Of a stretch of 64,000 nt of DNA, positions 47,647-56,407 are shown one piece after another. Within the stretch, counting starts at the first letter, position 1; each line of letters starts with the position of its first letter. Made by a program: the position numbers and the translations under genes. Origin of the DNA: Lachnospiraceae bacterium (GTDB taxonomy: Bacteria > Bacillota > Clostridia > Lachnospirales > Lachnospiraceae); assembly GCA_015056945.1 (NCBI GenBank), contig SVFH01000003.1, positions 62,001 to 126,000 of the forward strand. Direction: 5' to 3'. The notes under the pieces are model-generated. The model was not told the DNA's origin, made no database searches, and saw only the letters and a program-made list of their open reading frames with translations.

Positions 47647-47674
47647 TATCCGGGTAAACACCCGGATATTTTCT
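47647..47674 (+). terminator. Terminator-like hairpin
   Basis: TATCCGGGT (47647-47655) AAAC ACCCGGATA (47660-47668) followed by TTTTCT. Confidence 0.5.
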
Positions 47675-47720
47675 GACGTTATAAAAGCATTCGCCAAGGA
47701 GTAACAAAGGGAGGCTTGAA

Positions 47721-48455
47721 ATGAGACTGGATCGCATGATTGCTGTACGAAACGATAAGACCGTTTTTTGTGATAATGAAGAATGCATTAAAGTGTTTCA
47801 CGCGGTTTACAGCAAGTCGGATATTTTGAACGAGGCGCATAATCATGCACGCATGGAAGACACAGGGCTTTCGGTGCCGAAACTATTAGAGGTAAAGACG
47901 ATTGATGGGCGCTGGGCCATTGTTTCCGAATATATTAAAGGAAAAAACCTGGAACTTCTGATGAAAGAAGAACCGGAGAAAAAAACAGAGTATCTTGAAA
48001 TAATGATTACGCTTCAACTTGACATGTTCTACAGGGATTGTCCGCCGATTCCGCGTTTGAAGGACAAGCTGAACCGCCGCATTAAGAATGCGGAACTTGA
48101 TGCGACAAGAAGATTTGAATTGCATTCCGTATTGAATGAAATGCCCATCCGCAGAAAAATCTGCCATGGTGATTTTGTACCGTCGAATGTGATTGTTTCA
48201 AAGGATGGTGTTGCATACCTGATTGATTTTTCACATGTAAGCCAGGGAAATGCAGAGGCAGATGTGGCACGCACCTATTTGGAATTTTTATTAAAAAAAG
48301 ACGAGACAAGTGCTGAATATTATCTGGAGCGGATTTGCCATAAGGGCGGATTTGCAAAAGAAGAAATTATGCAGTGGATTCCGATTGTTGCCGCTGCGGC
48401 ATCCGTAGACGTATGGGGAGAGGAAAGAGAATTTTTCCTTTCACTTGCGAGATAA
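47721..48455 (+). CDS. Aminoglycoside-phosphotransferase-like kinase family protein
   Basis: KICHGDFVPSNVIV and GVAYLIDFSHVSQGNAEADVARTYLEF motifs. Confidence 0.8.
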   Translation: MRLDRMIAVRNDKTVFCDNEECIKVFHAVYSKSDILNEAHNHARMEDTGLSVPKLLEVKTIDGRWAIVSEYIKGKNLELLMKEEPEKKTEYLEIMITLQLDMFYRDCPPIPRLKDKLNRRIKNAELDATRRFELHSVLNEMPIRRKICHGDFVPSNVIVSKDGVAYLIDFSHVSQGNAEADVARTYLEFLLKKDETSAEYYLERICHKGGFAKEEIMQWIPIVAAAASVDVWGEEREFFLSLAR

Positions 48456-48523
48456 AATAAGAGAAAATAAAATTCGAATAACGAATTTAGGGATAAACGA
48501 AAGAAACGAGAGGAGAAAAAGAA

Positions 48524-48766
48524 ATGAAAGTAACAGTTTGTATTGGTTCATCCTGTCATATTAAAGGTTCCCGTCAGGTGGTGGAACAGTTGCAGGATTT
48601 GGTTCGCGAAAATAATCTCGGAGAAAAGGTAGAGCTTTCAGGAACTTTTTGCATGGGAAAATGCCAGCAGGGAGTTTGTGTATCTGTTGATGAGGAGTTT
48701 TATTCCGTAACTCCGGACTCTGTAAAGAACTTTTTTGAAGAAAACATTTTATCCGTATTGAAATAG
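48524..48766 (+). CDS. Thioredoxin-like [2Fe-2S] ferredoxin
   Basis: VCIGSSCHIKGSRQVVEQL ... SGTFCMGKCQQGVCVSVDEEFYSVTPDSVKNFF; [2Fe-2S] Cys pattern. Confidence 0.85.
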   Translation: MKVTVCIGSSCHIKGSRQVVEQLQDLVRENNLGEKVELSGTFCMGKCQQGVCVSVDEEFYSVTPDSVKNFFEENILSVLK

Positions 48767-48784
48767 TAAAGGAGCGGACGAACT

Positions 48785-50461
48785 GTGACAAATTTTCTTA
48801 CACTAAAGAAGTCTAACTGTAAAAATTGTTATAAATGCATCCGTCACTGTGCGGTAAAGTCTATTCGCTTTTCCGGTAATCAGGCACACATTATCGGGAA
48901 TGAGTGCATCCTTTGCGGACAGTGCTTTGTTGTCTGTCCCCAGAATGCCAAGCAGATTGTGGACGAGCGTGAAAAGGTGCGCGTCCTTCTGCAATCGGGA
49001 GCTCCTGTTGTAGCAAGTCTCGCGCCTTCATTTGTGGCGAATTACGAAGGCGTTGGTTTTGAATCCATGCGTGAGGCATTGAAAAAACTCGGATTCGCTG
49101 ATGCAGAAGAAACGGCAATCGGTGCAACCATTGTCAAGAATGAATACGAAAGAATGTTAAAAGAAGACGAGCGTGATATTATTATCACCTCTTGCTGTCA
49201 TTCTGTGAACCTTTTAATTCAGAAACATTTTCCGAATGCGTTACAGTATCTTGCGGATGTTGTGTCTCCGATGCAGGCACACTGTGCAGATATTAAGCGT
49301 CGTATCCCCGGAGTGAAAACAGTTTTTATCGGCCCCTGTGTGGCAAAGAAGGATGAAGCAGAACACTATGAAGGTATTGTGGATGCAGTGCTTACGTTCG
49401 AAGAACTGACCGGATGGTTAGAAAGTGAAAACGTGGATTTGCGCAAGGAAATGGATGCTGAACCAAAGAGCAAAGCGCGCTTTTTCCCGACGACCGGCGG
49501 AATTTTGAAAACAATGTCGTTGGAAAGAGACGATTATGCATACCTTGCAATTGACGGTGTGGAGAATTGTATGGCTGCACTGAAAGATATTGAGCAGGGA
49601 AATTTGCATAAATGTTTTATTGAAATGTCTTCGTGTTCCGGAAGCTGTATCGGAGGACCTGTTATGGAGAAATACCATCGTTCTCCCGTGCGCGACTATG
49701 CTGCGGTGAATCAGTACGCGGGAAAAGAGGATTTTGAAGTAGAACAGCCGGAATCCAGAGAACTTTTTAAACATTTTGAATTTATAGAGAAGAAACTGCA
49801 GCCCCCTACAGAGCAGGAAATCCAGGGGATTCTGCGTCAGATGGGCAAATTCAAACCTGCACATGAGCTCAATTGCGGCTCTTGCGGATATGATACCTGT
49901 CGCGAAAAGGCGATTGCCATTTATCACGGCAAGAGCGATGTGTCCATGTGTCTGCCTTATTTGAAGGATAAAGCAGAGAGCTTTTCGGATACCATTGTGA
50001 AAAACACACCGAACGGACTGATTGTATTGAATGAAAATCTTGAAGTGCAGCAAATCAATGCAGCAGCGAGAGAAATCATGAACATCAGACTGGCATCGGA
50101 TATCCTCGGAGACCAGGTAATCAGAATTCTCGAACCCGGCGTATTTATGGAAGTATTAAGTACCGGCCGCGGAGTATATAACCAAAGAGTATTTCTTGCA
50201 GAATATAAGCGGTATGTTGAACAAACGGTTGTGCATGATAAAGAAAGTCACCTTCTTATTTGCATCATGCGTGATGTAACAAACGAGGAATATGCGCGTG
50301 ACCGTAAAGAAAATATCAGCCGTCAGACTATTGAAGTCGCTGATAAAGTGGTTGATAAGCAGATGCGAATTGTACAGGAAATTGCTTCCTTACTCGGAGA
50401 AACAGCTGCAGAGACCAAAATTGCACTCACTAAGTTAAAGGAGTCAATTGCAGATGAATGA
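48785..50461 (+). CDS. [FeFe]-hydrogenase-like protein with ferredoxin, Fe-S and PAS domains (putative H2/redox sensor)
   Basis: NCKNCYKCIRHCAVKSI / NECILCGQCFVVCPQNA clusters; H-cluster-type TSCCHSV, FIGPCVAKKDEAEH, MSSCSGSCIGGPVM; LNCGSCGYDTCREKA; PAS-like TPNGLIVLNENLEVQQINAAAREIM. Confidence 0.88.
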   Translation: MTNFLTLKKSNCKNCYKCIRHCAVKSIRFSGNQAHIIGNECILCGQCFVVCPQNAKQIVDEREKVRVLLQSGAPVVASLAPSFVANYEGVGFESMREALKKLGFADAEETAIGATIVKNEYERMLKEDERDIIITSCCHSVNLLIQKHFPNALQYLADVVSPMQAHCADIKRRIPGVKTVFIGPCVAKKDEAEHYEGIVDAVLTFEELTGWLESENVDLRKEMDAEPKSKARFFPTTGGILKTMSLERDDYAYLAIDGVENCMAALKDIEQGNLHKCFIEMSSCSGSCIGGPVMEKYHRSPVRDYAAVNQYAGKEDFEVEQPESRELFKHFEFIEKKLQPPTEQEIQGILRQMGKFKPAHELNCGSCGYDTCREKAIAIYHGKSDVSMCLPYLKDKAESFSDTIVKNTPNGLIVLNENLEVQQINAAAREIMNIRLASDILGDQVIRILEPGVFMEVLSTGRGVYNQRVFLAEYKRYVEQTVVHDKESHLLICIMRDVTNEEYARDRKENISRQTIEVADKVVDKQMRIVQEIASLLGETAAETKIALTKLKESIADE

Positions 50462-51626
50462 TTTATGTGCTGACATCGGATATAAAAGTATTAATCACTA
50501 TGGCGAACAGCTTTGCGGAGATCATGTCGATGTCGTAGAGTCGAATGAAAAAACAACAATTATTGTTTTGGCAGACGGACTCGGAAGCGGTGTGAAAGCA
50601 AGTATTTTGTCTACACTTACTTCCAAAATTATTTCAACAATGATGGCAGAAGGAATTCCTCTTGAGGAATGTGTTGCCACGATTGCGGCGACGCTCCCGG
50701 TTTGTTCGGTACGAGGCGTGGCATACTCGACTTTTACGATTGTTCATATTAAAAATAACGAAACAGCTGAGTTAATTCAGTACGATAATCCGCATATCAT
50801 TATGATTCGCGACGGAAGTAATTATGATTATGCCAAAACCGAAATGAACATCGGTGGTAAAAAAATATATAAATCCGTGATTAAGTTGTGCGAAGAGGAT
50901 ACGTTCATATTAATGTCGGACGGATGCCCGCATGCAGGCATTGGAACTTCTTACAATTTCGGATGGAAAAGGGAAGAAATCATTTCTTTTATGGAAATGC
51001 TGATTCCGGTTGGTTATACGGCCAAAACACTTTCCACTATTTTGGTGGATGAGTGCAATAAGCTGTATAATGACAGACCGGGCGATGACACAACGGCCTG
51101 TGTGGTAAAAATCAGAAAACGTGAGCCTATGAATCTTTTATTTGGTCCTCCGTCTAACCGTGATGACTGTGACCGTATGATGTCATTGTTTTTCTCTAAG
51201 GAAGGTAAGCATATTGTGTGCGGCGGAACAACTTCTTCCATCGCGGCGAAATATCTTGGGAAACCCCTTCGTGCAAGCCTTGAGTTTGAATCACCGGAGG
51301 TTCCGCCCATTGCATACATTGATGGGGTGGATCTTGTGACGGAAGGTGTTATCACGATAAACAAAGTTCTTTCCTATGCGAAGGATTATCTTGTGGGAAA
51401 TGAATCCTACGAAGAATGGAGTATGAAACGTGATGGTGCGTCTCTGATCTGTCGCCTTCTGTTTGAAGAAGCAACGGACATCAATTTCTATGTGGGACGT
51501 GCGATTAATCCGGCGCATCAGAATCCGGATTTGCCGATTCGCTTCAGTATAAAGATGAATCTTGTAGAGGAACTGTCGGAATGCTTACGAAAGATGGGAA
51601 AAAGAATTAAAGTAAGCTATTTTTAG
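50448..51626 (+). CDS. SpoIIE/PP2C-family serine phosphatase
   Basis: VLADGLGSGVKASILSTL, VRGVAYSTFTIVHI, FILMSDGCPHAGI, PGDDTTACVVKI motifs; overlaps upstream gene by 14 nt. Confidence 0.88.
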   Translation: MQMNDLCADIGYKSINHYGEQLCGDHVDVVESNEKTTIIVLADGLGSGVKASILSTLTSKIISTMMAEGIPLEECVATIAATLPVCSVRGVAYSTFTIVHIKNNETAELIQYDNPHIIMIRDGSNYDYAKTEMNIGGKKIYKSVIKLCEEDTFILMSDGCPHAGIGTSYNFGWKREEIISFMEMLIPVGYTAKTLSTILVDECNKLYNDRPGDDTTACVVKIRKREPMNLLFGPPSNRDDCDRMMSLFFSKEGKHIVCGGTTSSIAAKYLGKPLRASLEFESPEVPPIAYIDGVDLVTEGVITINKVLSYAKDYLVGNESYEEWSMKRDGASLICRLLFEEATDINFYVGRAINPAHQNPDLPIRFSIKMNLVEELSECLRKMGKRIKVSYF

Positions 51627-51638
51627 AGGAGTCATGAT

Positions 51639-53084
51639 ATGAGAAAATTTGATACGAAAGTGCAGCATTTGAAATATAAGGTGTTACGCGAAGTTGCCAG
51701 GCAGGCATGGAACGATACCCTGCTTGAGAATGTTTTAGATATTCCGCAGATTATTGTTCCGGGTAAAACACCGACGATGCGATGCTGTGTTTATAAAGAG
51801 AGAGCGATTCTTACAGAACGTGTGAAAATTGCGATGGGTGGAAATCAGGAAGACGATAACATCATTGAAGTAATTGACATTGCTTGTGATGAATGCCCCG
51901 CAGCAGGCTATGAAGTGACAGATTCCTGTCGAGGATGTCTTGCGCACCGCTGTGAAGATGTTTGTAAAAGAGGAGCAATCACATTTGATGCAAATCATGT
52001 TGCTCATATTGATAAAGAAAAATGTGTGGAGTGTGGACAGTGTGCTAAGGTATGCCCTTATACGGCAATCGTAAACCGCAAGCGCCCCTGTCAGAATGCT
52101 TGTAAAATCAAGGCAATTGAAATCAAGGAAAACGGTGCTGCAAAAATCGACAAAGAGAAATGTACTTCCTGCGGAGCATGTGTATACCAGTGTCCGTTCG
52201 GTGCGATTAGCGATAAGTCATATATTCTCAACGCAATCGATATATTAAAGAAGAGCGAGCATAACAAAAAGAGTAAGGTATATGCAGTTGTGGCTCCTTC
52301 CATTTCGAGTCAGTTCCGTTATGCTAAGCTTGGTCAGGTAATCAGCGGATTGAAAGCACTTGGTTTCTACACGGTTGTAGAAGCAGCACTTGGTGCAGAT
52401 ATGGTGGCAATGGAAGAATCGAAGGAGTTGGTGGAAAAAGGATTTTTGACAAGCTCTTGTTGTCCTGCCTTTGTGTCCTACATTAAGTCAAGCTTCCCGG
52501 AACTGATTCCGTATATCTCACATAATCTGTCTCCGATGGCAGCGATTTCTAAATATATCAAAGATACTACACCGGATGCGAAGGTTATTTTTATCGGACC
52601 TTGTACAGCTAAGAAAAAGGAAGTGCAGTTAGAATCTGTCCGTCCTTATGTTGATACGGTTTTAACTTTCGAAGAATTGCAGGCGCTGTTTGACAGCCGT
52701 GATATTGATATCACAACACTTGGAGAAGATGTACTTGATAATGCATCTTACTATGGACGTATTTTTGCCCGTTGCGGAGGTTTGTCTGATGCAGTTGCAG
52801 AGGCTTTGAAGGAACAGAATATCGATGACTTCACTTTGAAGGGTATTTCTTGTGACGGTATAGAAGCCTGCAGAAGTGCATTGATGAAAAAGAGCAAGAA
52901 TCTGCTGGATGTGAATTTCATCGAAGGTATGGCTTGTACCGGAGGTTGTATCGGTGGTGCAGGTTGTCTGACACACGGTGAAAAGAATAAACTTGAAGTT
53001 GATAAATACGGTATGCAGGCATATGAAAAGACGATTGAGGATGCCGTAAGTGTGCTCAGTCTGAATAAACAAAAGGAGGAATAA
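51639..53084 (+). CDS. [FeFe] hydrogenase catalytic-subunit-like protein with N-terminal ferredoxin clusters
   Basis: Multiple CxxCxxCxxxC motifs; H-cluster motifs LTSSCCPAF, FIGPCTAKKKEVQ, GMACTGGCIGGAGCL. Confidence 0.9.
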   Translation: MRKFDTKVQHLKYKVLREVARQAWNDTLLENVLDIPQIIVPGKTPTMRCCVYKERAILTERVKIAMGGNQEDDNIIEVIDIACDECPAAGYEVTDSCRGCLAHRCEDVCKRGAITFDANHVAHIDKEKCVECGQCAKVCPYTAIVNRKRPCQNACKIKAIEIKENGAAKIDKEKCTSCGACVYQCPFGAISDKSYILNAIDILKKSEHNKKSKVYAVVAPSISSQFRYAKLGQVISGLKALGFYTVVEAALGADMVAMEESKELVEKGFLTSSCCPAFVSYIKSSFPELIPYISHNLSPMAAISKYIKDTTPDAKVIFIGPCTAKKKEVQLESVRPYVDTVLTFEELQALFDSRDIDITTLGEDVLDNASYYGRIFARCGGLSDAVAEALKEQNIDDFTLKGISCDGIEACRSALMKKSKNLLDVNFIEGMACTGGCIGGAGCLTHGEKNKLEVDKYGMQAYEKTIEDAVSVLSLNKQKEE

Positions 53085-53086
53085 TC

Positions 53087-54031
53087 ATGAACAAAATTAC
53101 CATTATCGGTTCCGGAAGTGTTGGCGCTACCGTGGCATATACGCTTACAGTAAGCGGAATTGCATCAGAAATCGTAATGATTGACATTAATGACCGTAAG
53201 GCGCTCGGAGAGGCGCTTGACATTAAACAGGGAACACCGTTCTGCGGTCCGTGCTCTATCTATGCAGGAACATACGCAGATGCTGTAAATTCCGACATTG
53301 TTATTATTACTTCAGGAATGGCACGTAAACCCGGACAGTCCCGACTTGATCTTGCACAGGTAAATGTTGATATTACCAAAGCGATTATCCCTCAGATTAC
53401 CAAGTATGCACCGGATGCGACTTACTTAATCGTAAGTAACCCGGTAGATGTGCTCACGTATACGTTTGCCAAATGTTCGGATATTCCGCAGGAGAGAATT
53501 ATCGGTTCCGGTACCATTCTTGATACGGCAAGACTTCGTTCACGTATTGCAGAGTATTATCAGATTAATCAGCAGAATGTGCATGCATACGTACTTGGTG
53601 AACACGGAGATTCATCTTTTGTTCCCTGGTCACTTGCTAACATTTCCAATGTGCCGGTGGAGGACTACGGTCGTATGGTACAGAAAGCAGATCCGCTTGT
53701 TCCGGCATTTGACAGAGTGCAGGTGGAAGAGTATATGCGTAAGTCCGGCGGTCGTATTATTGAGCGTAAGGGTGCAACCTTCTATGCAGTTTCTGCTTCC
53801 GTTTGTCACGTATGTAAATGTCTCTTGAGCGGTGTGGATACGACATTGACGGTATCTACAATGATGAACGGCGAGTACGGTCTTTCTGATGTTGCATTAA
53901 GTGTTTTAACGATTGTCGGCAATAAGGGCGCACACAATAAAGTACTGCTTCCTTTGAATGATGAGGAACTTGCTAAATTGCACAAATCAGCAGAAAGTCT
54001 TAAGGATGTAATTTCAAGTATCACAATATAA
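53087..54031 (+). CDS. Lactate/malate dehydrogenase family, paralogue 1 (possible malate dehydrogenase)
   Basis: ITIIGSGSVGATVAYTL, VSNPVDVLTY, GSGTILDTARLR, VLGEHGDSSFVPWS; SGMARKPGQSR (Arg at position equivalent to LDH Gln102). Confidence 0.92.
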   Translation: MNKITIIGSGSVGATVAYTLTVSGIASEIVMIDINDRKALGEALDIKQGTPFCGPCSIYAGTYADAVNSDIVIITSGMARKPGQSRLDLAQVNVDITKAIIPQITKYAPDATYLIVSNPVDVLTYTFAKCSDIPQERIIGSGTILDTARLRSRIAEYYQINQQNVHAYVLGEHGDSSFVPWSLANISNVPVEDYGRMVQKADPLVPAFDRVQVEEYMRKSGGRIIERKGATFYAVSASVCHVCKCLLSGVDTTLTVSTMMNGEYGLSDVALSVLTIVGNKGAHNKVLLPLNDEELAKLHKSAESLKDVISSITI

Positions 54032-54079
54032 TCCCCGATTTTTCAAAAAAAATTGGTTATTTTTTCAAGGGATAACGGC

Positions 54080-54108
54080 TTGTTAAAATATTGTCAATGT
54101 GATACGAT
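54080..54108 (+). promoter_or_regulatory. Promoter with overlapping Rex-like operator
   Basis: TTGTTA (54080-54085), 17-nt spacer, TACGAT (54103-54108); TTGTTAAAATATTGTCAA (54080-54097) resembles TTGTTAANNNNTTAACAA. Confidence 0.55.
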
Positions 54109-54127
54109 ACATCGTGGCAATAAAAAA

Positions 54128-54162
54128 TTGATAAAAGACGGGCGAAAAATGTCTTTTATCAA
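54128..54162 (+). promoter_or_regulatory. Perfect 12-bp inverted repeat in the 5' leader of LDH/MDH paralogue 2
   Basis: TTGATAAAAGAC (54128-54139) / GTCTTTTATCAA (54151-54162), 11-nt loop. Confidence 0.6.
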
Positions 54163-54193
54163 AGCAAGCCTTGTTAGATGAGAGGAGAAAATT

Positions 54194-55141
54194 ATGAACA
54201 GCAAGATTACAATCATTGGTGCAGGTAGCGTAGGTGCAACAATTGCATACTCACTTACCAAAGAAGACATTGCATCTGAAATCGTTTTGATTGACGTAAA
54301 CAAAAAGAAAGTAGCCGGCGAGGTTATGGATATTGAACAGGGAACATGTTTCCGTAATCCTATTTCCATTATTGCCGGAACTTATGAGGATGCAAAGGAT
54401 TCCGATATCGTTATTATTACTTCCGGTATTGCAAGAAAGCCCGGTCAGACACGTATCGAACTTACCAAGACAAATGTTGAGATATTAAAGAGCATTACGC
54501 CGGACATTGTTTCACAGGCGCCGAATGCATTATACATTATCGTTAGTAACCCTGTTGATATTATGACTTATGTTTTCACCAAGGTTTCAGGATTGAAAGA
54601 AAGCCAGATTATTGGTTCCGGTACAATTCTTGATACTGCACGTTTACGTTGCGGTTTGTCACAGCACTTCAGCGTGGCACAGAAGAATATTCATGCTTAT
54701 GTATTCGGTGAGCATGGCGATACTTCATTCATTCCCTGGTCAGGTGCTTACATCTCCGGTATGAAGGTTGATGAATACTGGCAGTTAATGAAGAAATTCG
54801 AAAAGAATCTTGAAATTATCGACAAGGATGAGATGCTTACTTACGTACAGAAATCCGGCGGTCAGATTATTGCAAACAAAGGTGCAACTTTCTATGCGGT
54901 ATCTACTGCAGTATGTAATCTTTGCAACATTTTACTTGCATCTGATGAATCCATTACAACTGTTTCATCCATGATGCATGGCGAATACGGAATTGAAGAT
55001 GTATGTTTGAGTACTCTTACATTGGTAGGACCTAACGGAATTCAGGGTAAGGTTCCCATGCACTTAACAGACGAAGAAATCATGAAGCTTCGCAAGAGTG
55101 CAGACGCATTAAAAGCAGTAATTGCTGAAATTGAGATATAA
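54194..55141 (+). CDS. Lactate/malate dehydrogenase family, paralogue 2 (possible malate dehydrogenase)
   Basis: ITIIGAGSVGATIAYSL, VSNPVDIMTYVF, GSGTILDTARLR, VFGEHGDTSFIPWS; SGIARKPGQTR (Arg at Gln102 position). Confidence 0.92.
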   Translation: MNSKITIIGAGSVGATIAYSLTKEDIASEIVLIDVNKKKVAGEVMDIEQGTCFRNPISIIAGTYEDAKDSDIVIITSGIARKPGQTRIELTKTNVEILKSITPDIVSQAPNALYIIVSNPVDIMTYVFTKVSGLKESQIIGSGTILDTARLRCGLSQHFSVAQKNIHAYVFGEHGDTSFIPWSGAYISGMKVDEYWQLMKKFEKNLEIIDKDEMLTYVQKSGGQIIANKGATFYAVSTAVCNLCNILLASDESITTVSSMMHGEYGIEDVCLSTLTLVGPNGIQGKVPMHLTDEEIMKLRKSADALKAVIAEIEI

Positions 55142-55218
55142 TTACACCGGCGACAGGAGTATTCTTGTCGCATTTGGTGTTATCAGATGATAGAAAAAAC
55201 AGAAAGGACGAAGAGATC

Positions 55219-56013
55219 ATGAAGTACAGTTACTATCCGGGATGTACATTGAGAAACAAAGCAAAAGATCTGGACGCTTATGCCAGAGCTTCTGCGGCTG
55301 TTTTGGGTTTTGAACTGGAAGAAATTGAGGATTGGCAGTGCTGCGGTGGTGTGTATCCGCTCGGCAGTGATGAAATTGCGACAAAGCTTTCTTCCGTTCG
55401 TGCTTTAAATGAAGCGAAGATGAAAGGTCAGGCGCTGGTTACACTTTGCTCTGCCTGTCATCATGTAATCAAAAGAGTGAATGACGATATGAAGAACGTG
55501 GAGGATATCCGCACACGCGCGAACAATTATATGGCGCTTGAAGAGCCGTATGCAGGCGAGACGGATGTATATCATTTCCTTGAGGTGCTTCGTGATCAGA
55601 TTGGTTTTGATAAACTCAAAGAAATGGTAAAGAATCCCTTAACAGGACGTAAAATCGGTGCTTATTACGGATGTCTTCTTTTAAGACCTTCCAAATTAAT
55701 GGCATTCGATGATCCTGAGAACCCCACCATTTTAGAAGATTTTATCCGTGCAATCGGTGCAGAACCGGTGGTTTATCCTTACAGAAACGAGTGCTGCGGC
55801 GGTTACATTTCATTGAAAGAAAAAGAAATGTCCTCCAAAATGTGCGACACCATTACGGAGAGCGCTGCATCCATGGGCGCAGAAATGCTGATTACCGCAT
55901 GTCCGCTTTGCCTGTACAATATTAACAAGAGCAGCGCAAACGATTTGCCCGTATATTATTTTACAGAGCTTCTTGCTGAAGCACTCGGCGTAAAAGAGGA
56001 GGTGGCAAAATAA
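55219..56013 (+). CDS. hdrB: Heterodisulfide reductase subunit B-like
   Basis: Two CCG signatures: YYPGC...WQCCGGV...LCSAC and YYGC...NECCGGY...ACPLC. ATG 55219 with RBS; track ORF starts earlier (55165). Confidence 0.93.
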   Translation: MKYSYYPGCTLRNKAKDLDAYARASAAVLGFELEEIEDWQCCGGVYPLGSDEIATKLSSVRALNEAKMKGQALVTLCSACHHVIKRVNDDMKNVEDIRTRANNYMALEEPYAGETDVYHFLEVLRDQIGFDKLKEMVKNPLTGRKIGAYYGCLLLRPSKLMAFDDPENPTILEDFIRAIGAEPVVYPYRNECCGGYISLKEKEMSSKMCDTITESAASMGAEMLITACPLCLYNINKSSANDLPVYYFTELLAEALGVKEEVAK

Positions 56014-56402
56014 TGAACAAAGCAACTTCTCAGGCAGAAAAAATCAAAGAAATTTCAGGCGTTAATCCTCTGAAGTGTATGAAGTGCGGTAAATGTTCTG
56101 CTACATGCCCCTCATTTGATGAGATGGATATTAAGCCTCACCAGTTTGTTTCATACGTTGTAAATGAAGATATTGAAGCATTAACAAATTCCAAGTCCTT
56201 ATGGAAATGTCTTTCATGTTTCGCTTGTGTAGAGCGTTGCCCAAGAGACGTAAAACCTGCCAAGCTGATTGATGCAGCAAGACAGATTGTGGTTCGTCAG
56301 AAGGATCAGGATTACCTTTCTCCGAATGAAATTCCGGAATTGTTGGATCCTGAACTTCCGCAGCAGCTTTTAGTTAGTGCATTCAGAAGATACAGGAGGT
56401 AA
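56013..56402 (+). CDS. hdrC: Heterodisulfide reductase subunit C-like
   Basis: CMKCGKCSATCPS and CLSCFACVERCPRDVKPAKLIDAAR. Confidence 0.93.
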   Translation: MNKATSQAEKIKEISGVNPLKCMKCGKCSATCPSFDEMDIKPHQFVSYVVNEDIEALTNSKSLWKCLSCFACVERCPRDVKPAKLIDAARQIVVRQKDQDYLSPNEIPELLDPELPQQLLVSAFRRYRR

Positions 56403-56407
56403 GCATC

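Noticed and set aside
47437-47788. Minus-strand ORFs (86 and 79 aa) in the LysR-kinase intergenic region
   Set aside because: Short, overlap terminator hairpins, no RBS or homology; non-coding interpretation preferred.
49418-50053. 211-aa minus-strand ORF opposite the hydrogenase sensor gene
   Set aside because: Antisense to conserved Fe-S motifs of the real gene; low-complexity translation.
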